From JAPHSX01 sp050298555 (GTDB lineage Bacteria > Pseudomonadota > Gammaproteobacteria > Thiohalomonadales > Thiohalomonadaceae), in the NCBI GenBank assembly GCA_050298555.1, contig JBNKUL010000081.1, positions 1 to 64,000 of the forward strand: a stretch of 64,000 nt of DNA. Reading direction: 5' to 3'. The stretch's first letter is position 1. The number at the start of each line of letters is the position of its first letter. A program made the translations under genes and the position numbers. The notes under the pieces were generated by a model. That model was not told the DNA's origin and searched no databases. It saw nothing but the letters and a program-made list of their open reading frames with translations. Shown here in pieces: positions 58,488 to 64,000 of the stretch.

Positions 58488-59657
58488 ATGCAGCAACAAC
58501 AGCAGTCGGGCAGCGTGGGGGAGGCCGGTATTTCCCTGGGTCTGCTCACCCACCAGTTGGCCGATACCTACCAGGTGCTGGAGCAGCGCATCGAGAGCCT
58601 GAGCGATGAGCTTCAGGAGGCACACAGCGAGCGTCTCAGTGAGCTGGCCGAGAAGGAGCGCCTGGCGGAGCGCCTGCAGAGCCTGCTCAATGCCCTGCCT
58701 GCCGCGGTGCTGGTACTGGACGGCCATGGCCGGGTGCAGGAGCAGAACCCCGCCGCCGAGCAGCTGCTCGGCGCATCGATGCAGGGACAGCTGTGGCGTG
58801 AGCTTATCGGACAACTCTTTATTCCCCAGACCACGGGTGGCGGTGATTTACTGCTGCACAACGGTCGTTACGTCTCCCTCTCTACCTGTCCACTGGGAAA
58901 GGAGCCGGGTCAGATCCTGATGCTGCAGGACATCACCGAACAGCGTCGGCTGCAGCAACACCTGGAGCACAATCGTCGTCTCGCCGATATGGGGCGCATG
59001 GCGGCCAGCCTGGCCCACCAGATCCGCACCCCGCTCGCCTCGGCCCTGCTCTATGTCTCGCAGCTCAATAGCATGAAGCCCAGCTCTGAGATGCAGCAAC
59101 GCTTTAGCTCCAGGGCGTTGGCGAGCCTTAAGGGGTTGGAAAAGCTGATTGCCGATATGCTGCTGTTTGCCAACGGTGGTGGCGGTGAGCGCGCCCTCTC
59201 TGATGCGCCACAGCTGCTGGAGCAGGCGCTGGAACCCCTACTTGCAAGGCTGCAGCAACACGGCATCGAACTGCAGCGTGAGATCGAGCCTGATGCTGGC
59301 AGGATCGAGGTCAATCCCACCCTGTTCGTCAGTGCCCTGCAGAACCTGATAAACAACGCCATCCAGGCGATGGAGCAGGGGGGCGTGCTCACCCTCTCCG
59401 TCCGTAGTGACAACGGTGCCGTGCTGTTTGGCGTCAGGGACAGTGGTCCCGGCATCGATAAGACGCTGCAGCCTCGCCTGTTCGAGCCCTTCGTCACCAG
59501 CCGTGAGGGCGGTACCGGGCTGGGACTGGCGGTGGTACAGGCGGTTGCCCGCTCCATGGGGGGCGAGGTGCGGTGTGAATCAGGGCCGGGCGAAGGGGCG
59601 CTGTTTACCCTGCGCCTGCCGCTGGCCCAGGCTGCCGAGATGGCGGCCCTGGCATGA
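58488..59657 (+). CDS. fleS: Sensor histidine kinase FleS
   Basis: A 389-residue cytoplasmic kinase paired with FleR. A coiled coil (about 35-65) leads into a PAS-like domain (about 60-150), the phosphoacceptor H177 in SLAHQIRTPLASAL, and an ATPase domain with LQNLINNAIQAM, GVRDSGPGIDKTL and GGTGLGLAVVQAVA. No membrane segment is seen, so it senses an internal cue, probably basal-body assembly. fleR follows 18 bases later. Confidence 0.95.
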   Translation: MQQQQQSGSVGEAGISLGLLTHQLADTYQVLEQRIESLSDELQEAHSERLSELAEKERLAERLQSLLNALPAAVLVLDGHGRVQEQNPAAEQLLGASMQGQLWRELIGQLFIPQTTGGGDLLLHNGRYVSLSTCPLGKEPGQILMLQDITEQRRLQQHLEHNRRLADMGRMAASLAHQIRTPLASALLYVSQLNSMKPSSEMQQRFSSRALASLKGLEKLIADMLLFANGGGGERALSDAPQLLEQALEPLLARLQQHGIELQREIEPDAGRIEVNPTLFVSALQNLINNAIQAMEQGGVLTLSVRSDNGAVLFGVRDSGPGIDKTLQPRLFEPFVTSREGGTGLGLAVVQAVARSMGGEVRCESGPGEGALFTLRLPLAQAAEMAALA

Positions 59658-59675
59658 AATTCAATGAGGTGAACT

Positions 59676-61028
59676 ATGAGTCAATCGGTATTAATCGTTG
59701 AGGACGACAGGGCGCTGGCAGAAGCGCTGCAGGATATGCTGGAGCTCGCCTCCTATGAGGTGCAACACGCCGCGGATGCCACTGCCGCGCTGGCGGCGCT
59801 CAACTTGCGCCATTTCCACCTGGTGCTGAGCGATGTCCACATGCCTGGCATGGATGGTCACGACCTGTTGCGCCGCATCAAGACGCTGCACCCGGACGTA
59901 CCGGTACTGCTGATGACCGCCTACGCCACCGTCGAGAAGGCGGTCGAGGCGATACGCGAGGGGGCGGTTGACTACATGGTTAAGCCGTTCGAGGCCGACG
60001 TGCTGATCACCACCGTGGACCGCTACATTCGCGGTGAGGGTGAGAAGACGACCAGTGTGGTTGCCGAAGACCCGCGTAGTCGCGAGCTTTTGCGACTCGC
60101 CGCCCGCGTTGCCGACAGCGATGCCACGGTGATGATTAGCGGAGAGAGCGGCAGCGGCAAGGAGGTGATCGCTCGCTATATCCACGACCACTCGCCGCGC
60201 CACGATGCCCCCTTCGTCGCCATCAACTGCGCGGCGATCCCCGAGAACATGCTGGAGGCAACCCTTTTTGGTTATGAGAAGGGGGCCTTTACCGGTGCCT
60301 ACAAGACCACTCCCGGCAAATTCGAGCAGGCCCAGGGTGGTACCCTGCTGCTTGACGAGATCTCCGAGATGGAGCTGGGGCTGCAGGCAAAGCTGCTGCG
60401 CGTGTTGCAGGAGCGCGAGCTGGAGCGCCTCGGTGGCGGCAAGGTGATCGACCTGGACGTAAGGGTGCTTGCCACCACCAACCGCAACATGCGTACCGAG
60501 GTGCGGGAGAAGCGTTTCCGCGAAGACCTCTACTACCGCCTCAACGTCTTCCCGCTGGAGCTGCATCCGCTACGCGAGCGTCCCGCCGACATCGTGCCTC
60601 TGGCCGAGTCGATCCTTGCACGCCTGGCCGCCCATGCCGGTCGATCCACCCCCAGGCTGGACGACGAGGTAGCCCGGCTGCTGAGCCAGTACTCCTGGCC
60701 CGGCAATGTACGCGAGCTGGACAACATGATGCAGCGGCTGTTGATCCTCGCCGACGGCGACACCATCGACACTACCGCCCTGCAGTTTGAGAACCTCGAC
60801 GGCTTTAACGGTGAGGCGTTCGATGTCGATGACGCGAGCGCCGATCTGGCGATTGAGTCAGCCGATGACCTTAGCGGTAACCTAAAGCAGCGCGAGTACC
60901 GTCTTATTATGGAGGCGCTGGCTAGCGGCAGCCGCAAGGCCGCTGCCGAACGGCTGGGGATCAGCCCCCGCACCCTGCGCTATAAAATGGCACGGATGCG
61001 GGAGGAGGGCTTTGAGCTGGATGCTTAG
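59676..61028 (+). CDS. fleR: Sigma-54 response regulator FleR
   Basis: A 450-residue response regulator. The receiver (about 1-120) has the phosphoacceptor D53 in LVLSDVHMPGMD; the AAA+ domain (about 130-365) has GESGSGKE and the sigma-54-contacting GAFTGAY; a Fis-type helix-turn-helix ends RLGISPRTLRYKMARMREEG. It would activate the later hook and junction operons when phosphorylated by FleS. pseC follows after 43 bases. Confidence 0.95.
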   Translation: MSQSVLIVEDDRALAEALQDMLELASYEVQHAADATAALAALNLRHFHLVLSDVHMPGMDGHDLLRRIKTLHPDVPVLLMTAYATVEKAVEAIREGAVDYMVKPFEADVLITTVDRYIRGEGEKTTSVVAEDPRSRELLRLAARVADSDATVMISGESGSGKEVIARYIHDHSPRHDAPFVAINCAAIPENMLEATLFGYEKGAFTGAYKTTPGKFEQAQGGTLLLDEISEMELGLQAKLLRVLQERELERLGGGKVIDLDVRVLATTNRNMRTEVREKRFREDLYYRLNVFPLELHPLRERPADIVPLAESILARLAAHAGRSTPRLDDEVARLLSQYSWPGNVRELDNMMQRLLILADGDTIDTTALQFENLDGFNGEAFDVDDASADLAIESADDLSGNLKQREYRLIMEALASGSRKAAAERLGISPRTLRYKMARMREEGFELDA

Positions 61029-61071
61029 CGCCATGATATATTGGCGTGGTTGAAGGCTAACCGAGTAGTTA

Positions 61072-62214
61072 ATGACAATGATCCCCTACGGCAGGCAGTC
61101 GATTAATCAGTCAGATATTGATGCCGTATTGCAGGTGCTGCACTCTGACTGGCTCACCCAGGGGCCGGTTGTGCCGCGCTTTGAGCAGCAGCTTGCCGAC
61201 TATTGCGGCGCTGCTCACGGGGTCGCCGTCAGCAGTGCCACCGCCGCACTGCACCTGGCCTGTCTTAGCCTCGGCCTGGGGCATGGCGACACCTTATGGA
61301 CCTCCCCCAACACCTTTGTCGCATCGGCCAATGCCGCTCGTTTCTGCGGCGCTTTGGTCGACTTTGTCGACATCGATCCCACCACCTACAACATCAGCAT
61401 CGATGCGCTACGGCAGAAGTTGCGCTCGGCGCAACAAGCTAATGCGCTGCCGAAGATCGTGATGCCAGTCCACTTCGCCGGTAACCCCTGCGACATGGCG
61501 GCGATCGCGGCATTGGCCGACGAGTATGGCTTTTCCGTCATTGAGGACGCCAGTCACGCGGTGGGCGCGGAGTATCAGCAAACGAAAATTGGTGCCTGCC
61601 GCTACTCCGATGCCACGGTATTCAGTTTTCACCCGGTCAAGCTGATGACCACCGGTGAAGGCGGCATGTTGCTGACAAACAGTGGGGCAATTCGGGAAAA
61701 GGCGGCACGGCTGCGTAGCCATGGCGTGACGCGTGACCTTGATGGAGGACACGGGGACTGGGAGTACCGGCAGCTGGAGCTGGGCTTTAATTACCGCATG
61801 ACGGATATGCAGGCGGCATTGGGTTGCAGCCAGCTGCAGCGCCTCGATGATTTTGTAGCAAGGCGTCATGAGTTGGTGGCACGTTACCGGCAGTTGCTGC
61901 AACACCCATCCATCGCTCTACCCGAAACAACAGAGGGCGCCTATTCGTCCTGGCACCTCTATGTGATCCGTCTGTTGGACGGTATCGATCGCAAGCGGGT
62001 GTTTGAGCGAATGCGTGAGAGCGGGGTTGGGGTTAATGTCCACTATATCCCAGTGCACACACAGCCTTACTACCAGCGACTTGGCTTCCACGAGGGGGAT
62101 TTTCCGCAGGCCGAGCGCTATTACAGTGAAGCGCTGACCCTCCCCCTCTTTCCCGACCTAACAGATGAGCAGCAGGAGTATGTGGTTGAACAGTTGTTGC
62201 AGGCAATCTCCTAA
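61072..62214 (+). CDS. pseC: UDP-4-amino-4,6-dideoxy-beta-L-AltNAc transaminase, PseC
   Basis: Second step of pseudaminic acid synthesis, a DegT-family PLP enzyme of 380 residues. IPYGRQSINQSDIDAVLQVL and LTQGPVVPRFEQQ form the typical N-terminus; VMPVHFAGNPCDM, VIEDASHAVGAEY and the Schiff-base Lys in FSFHPVKLMTTGEGG follow. It pairs with the distant pseB (46855). Two in-frame starts (61072, 61078) are close together. Confidence 0.93.
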   Translation: MTMIPYGRQSINQSDIDAVLQVLHSDWLTQGPVVPRFEQQLADYCGAAHGVAVSSATAALHLACLSLGLGHGDTLWTSPNTFVASANAARFCGALVDFVDIDPTTYNISIDALRQKLRSAQQANALPKIVMPVHFAGNPCDMAAIAALADEYGFSVIEDASHAVGAEYQQTKIGACRYSDATVFSFHPVKLMTTGEGGMLLTNSGAIREKAARLRSHGVTRDLDGGHGDWEYRQLELGFNYRMTDMQAALGCSQLQRLDDFVARRHELVARYRQLLQHPSIALPETTEGAYSSWHLYVIRLLDGIDRKRVFERMRESGVGVNVHYIPVHTQPYYQRLGFHEGDFPQAERYYSEALTLPLFPDLTDEQQEYVVEQLLQAIS

Positions 62215-62229
62215 CGAGGTGGGTGAGCG

Positions 62230-62931
62230 ATGAAGAGGGTGGCAATCGTCATGGCAAGGGGCGGCAGTAAACGGATTCCGCGCAAGAATATTAAAAGTTT
62301 CCTCGGTCGCCCGATGATCAGCTACCCACTTTCCGTGCTTAGAGACTCTGGATTGTTCGAACGCATCATTGTTACCACCGATGATGAAGAGATCGCCGAG
62401 ATCGCACTGGAGTGGGGGGCGGAGGTACCCTTCATCCGTCCGGCGGAATTGGCGGATGATTTCGTCAGTACTGGTCCGGTTGTCAAACATGCCGTCCAAT
62501 GGCTGGTCGACCACGGTGATCAACCCGACTATGTCTGTTGCGTCTATGCGACCTCTCCGTTCCTAAGTGCCAGGTATCTGGAGCAGGGATGGGAGGCGGT
62601 GCGGTCCGGCAGACGAATGGCGATGGCGTGTACCAGCTTCAGTTATCCGATTCAGCGCGCCTTTCGCATTTTGGCGAGTGGCGGCGCTGAGATGTTCCAG
62701 CCGCAATACATGGCCTCGCGCTCACAGGATCTGGAACCTGCCTATCATGATGCCGGGCAGTTCTACTGGTGGGACATCGCTGCGCTGTTCGAGGGGATTG
62801 GCGGTTTTTCCGAGCACTGCGAGCCGATCATCCTGCCGCGCCACCTGGTGCAGGACATCGACGATGAAGAGGACTGGCAGCGCGCTGAGCTGATGTACCG
62901 TGCGATGCAGCTTGCCGGTGTTCAGTCCTGA
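62230..62931 (+). CDS. pseF: Pseudaminic acid cytidylyltransferase, PseF
   Basis: Activates pseudaminic acid to CMP-pseudaminic acid. The 233-residue enzyme has the CMP-sialic-acid-synthase-like start IVMARGGSKRIPRKNIKSFLGRPMISY (landmark ARGGSKRIPRKN), IIVTTDDEEIAEIA and the PseF blocks DAGQFYWWD and ILPRHLVQDIDDEEDW. GAGGTGGGTGAGCG lies before the ATG; pseG follows 4 bases after the stop. Confidence 0.94.
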   Translation: MKRVAIVMARGGSKRIPRKNIKSFLGRPMISYPLSVLRDSGLFERIIVTTDDEEIAEIALEWGAEVPFIRPAELADDFVSTGPVVKHAVQWLVDHGDQPDYVCCVYATSPFLSARYLEQGWEAVRSGRRMAMACTSFSYPIQRAFRILASGGAEMFQPQYMASRSQDLEPAYHDAGQFYWWDIAALFEGIGGFSEHCEPIILPRHLVQDIDDEEDWQRAELMYRAMQLAGVQS

Positions 62932-62935
62932 AGCG

Positions 62936-64000
62936 ATGTCGTTAATCCTGTTTCGTACCAACGCGGGCCGCAACACCGGTTTGGGGCATGTCGCCCGCTG
63001 CGCCACCCTGGCCAGGGAGCTCGCCGCCCGTGGCACGCACGTTATTTTCGTGGTCGACTGGCTGGAGCCGGACACCGCGCCATTTCTTGCTGGAATAGAT
63101 GTCCGCCAACTCTACGATGAGCCGCAACAAAAGATCGCCCCGTTAGAGGACGCCCGCGCGCTACTCGCGATCACCGGTGAGCTGCACCCCGACTGGATCG
63201 TGCTCGATGACTACCGTATCGGCGTTGAGTGGGAGCGCGAGATCAGCCGTGCGGGTCTACGCCTTTGCGCGATCGACGACCTGCTGCGCCCCCATCACTG
63301 CGATCTGTTGCTCGACTACCGCTGGCGCGGTGAGCAGACCCAGGCCGCCTACGATGCCTTGATTCCACACCGTGCGCGGCGCCTGCTGGGACCAGCCTAC
63401 ACCCTGCTGGCCGAAGAGTACCGGCGCCCTTGTCCGGAGAAGGGGGCGGGCGAGCCCTTTACCATCATGCTCGGCCTGGGCGGCGGTGGTGAGATGACTA
63501 TGCTGACCGCTATCATCGAGCGGCTTCTCGGTACAGCGGAAAGTTACTCTCGCCCCATACGCCTGCTGCCGCTGATTGGCCCCCTGGCCTTTGGTGGTGA
63601 TGCGTTGATTGAACGCTATCGCGATAACGATGCGGTTACCCCGTTGCGGGGAGAAACCGATCTCTACCCTTACCTGTGTCGCTGCGACCTCTATATCGGC
63701 GCCGCCGGCACCACTACCTACCAGCTGCTGGCGTTGGGGATACCGGCCCTGACCTTTTCCATTGCGGACAATCAGAAGAACGAGCTTCCCCTGCTGGAGG
63801 ATATCGGTCACTACTTCCACCTGAACAACTGGACGGAAGAGGACGCGGCCGCATTGCTGCCCTTCGTCGCAACGGCAATGCACCACCATGGGCGCATCAC
63901 CCAGCTCATCAAGCAGGCCCGATGCAGGGTCGATGGCATGGGGACGGCGCGTATTGCCGATGTGCTGCTGGGAGAGCAGCGTGCGCCGCAGCCTACTGTA
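62936..64000 (+). CDS. pseG: UDP-2,4-diacetamido-trideoxy-beta-L-altropyranose hydrolase, PseG (partial)
   Basis: Removes UDP to free the sugar for pseudaminic acid synthase. The frame from ATG 62936 stays open to the end of the window, so the C-terminus is cut off; 355 residues are present, close to full length for the family. MSLILFRTNAGRNTGLGHVARC contains the GxGHxxRC nucleotide-sugar motif, followed by HPDWIVLDDYRIG, FTIMLGLGGGGEM and IGAAGTTTYQLLALGIPA in the MurG-like C-terminal half. pseI and pseH are expected to the right. Confidence 0.9.
   Translation, partial: MSLILFRTNAGRNTGLGHVARCATLARELAARGTHVIFVVDWLEPDTAPFLAGIDVRQLYDEPQQKIAPLEDARALLAITGELHPDWIVLDDYRIGVEWEREISRAGLRLCAIDDLLRPHHCDLLLDYRWRGEQTQAAYDALIPHRARRLLGPAYTLLAEEYRRPCPEKGAGEPFTIMLGLGGGGEMTMLTAIIERLLGTAESYSRPIRLLPLIGPLAFGGDALIERYRDNDAVTPLRGETDLYPYLCRCDLYIGAAGTTTYQLLALGIPALTFSIADNQKNELPLLEDIGHYFHLNNWTEEDAAALLPFVATAMHHHGRITQLIKQARCRVDGMGTARIADVLLGEQRAPQPTV

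Noticed and set aside
1..64000. CRISPR arrays, insertion sequences, prophage genes or rRNA.
   Set aside because: No regularly spaced repeats, transposase, integrase or phage structural genes, and no rRNA-like sequence, were seen on either strand.

Overview
The window reads as a chromosomal segment of a motile, polarly flagellated-type gammaproteobacterium. The evidence is the mutS / cinA / thpR / recA / recX / alaS / lysC / csrA / tRNA-Ser order, the FleQ-FleS-FleR regulatory cascade, FlgM and FlgN beside FlgA, a CheV-CheR pair, and clear sigma-54 and sigma-28 promoters. The species cannot be fixed from sequence alone; a Chromatiales- or Pseudomonas-like relative would fit.

Layout. (1) 1-9626: housekeeping and DNA repair. 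It holds the start of mutS, a PilZ protein, the pncC domain of cinA, thpR, a WYL regulator divergent from recA, recX, alaS, lysC, csrA, tRNA-Ser(GCT) and tRNA-Arg(ACG). (2) 9749-14092, minus strand: a cyclic-nucleotide-binding protein, a GspE/PilB-type ATPase with a c-di-GMP-binding-type N-terminus, cheR and cheV. (3) 14294-16831: flgA, flgM, flgN, a YcgR-like PilZ brake protein and tRNA-Arg(CCT). (4) 17038-34777: a patchwork region, more A+T-rich at its left end. It has an usher-like outer-membrane protein ending in a SPOR domain, then a tightly coupled glycan locus of twelve genes (CDP-glucose pathway, C-methyltransferase, two DegT-type aminotransferase homologues, several methyltransferases, WbqC, CmcI-like), then a glycine-zipper protein facing a PapD-type chaperone and two DUF4402-type subunits. 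(5) 35006-46738: flgT-like, then flgBCDEF, flgGHIJ and flgKL. (6) 46855-56778: pseB, a TPR-glycosyltransferase, four flagellin genes, flaG, fliD, fliS and a fliT-like gene. (7) 56913-64000: fleQ, fleS, fleR, then pseudaminic acid genes pseC, pseF and pseG, the last running off the window.

How it fits together. FleQ with sigma-54 would turn on flgA, flgB, flgG, fleSR and the first flagellin; FleSR would carry the cascade on; sigma-28, held by FlgM, would turn on flgM and the three near-identical flagellins. Flagellin is probably glycosylated with pseudaminic acid (pseB, C, F, G), with the TPR-glycosyltransferase as a candidate transferase.

Most unusual points. The DUF4402 chaperone operon and the glycine-zipper gene both have sigma-28-type promoters and share a perfect two-way terminator, which suggests a chaperone-usher-like surface structure built under flagellar control, with a SPOR-tailed usher as its likely outer-membrane part. 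The three sigma-28 flagellin mRNAs share a two-hairpin leader whose stems vary in a compensating way. recA has no recognisable LexA box but faces a WYL regulator, a family known for LexA-independent damage responses. The WbqC-like gene appears to start at CTG.
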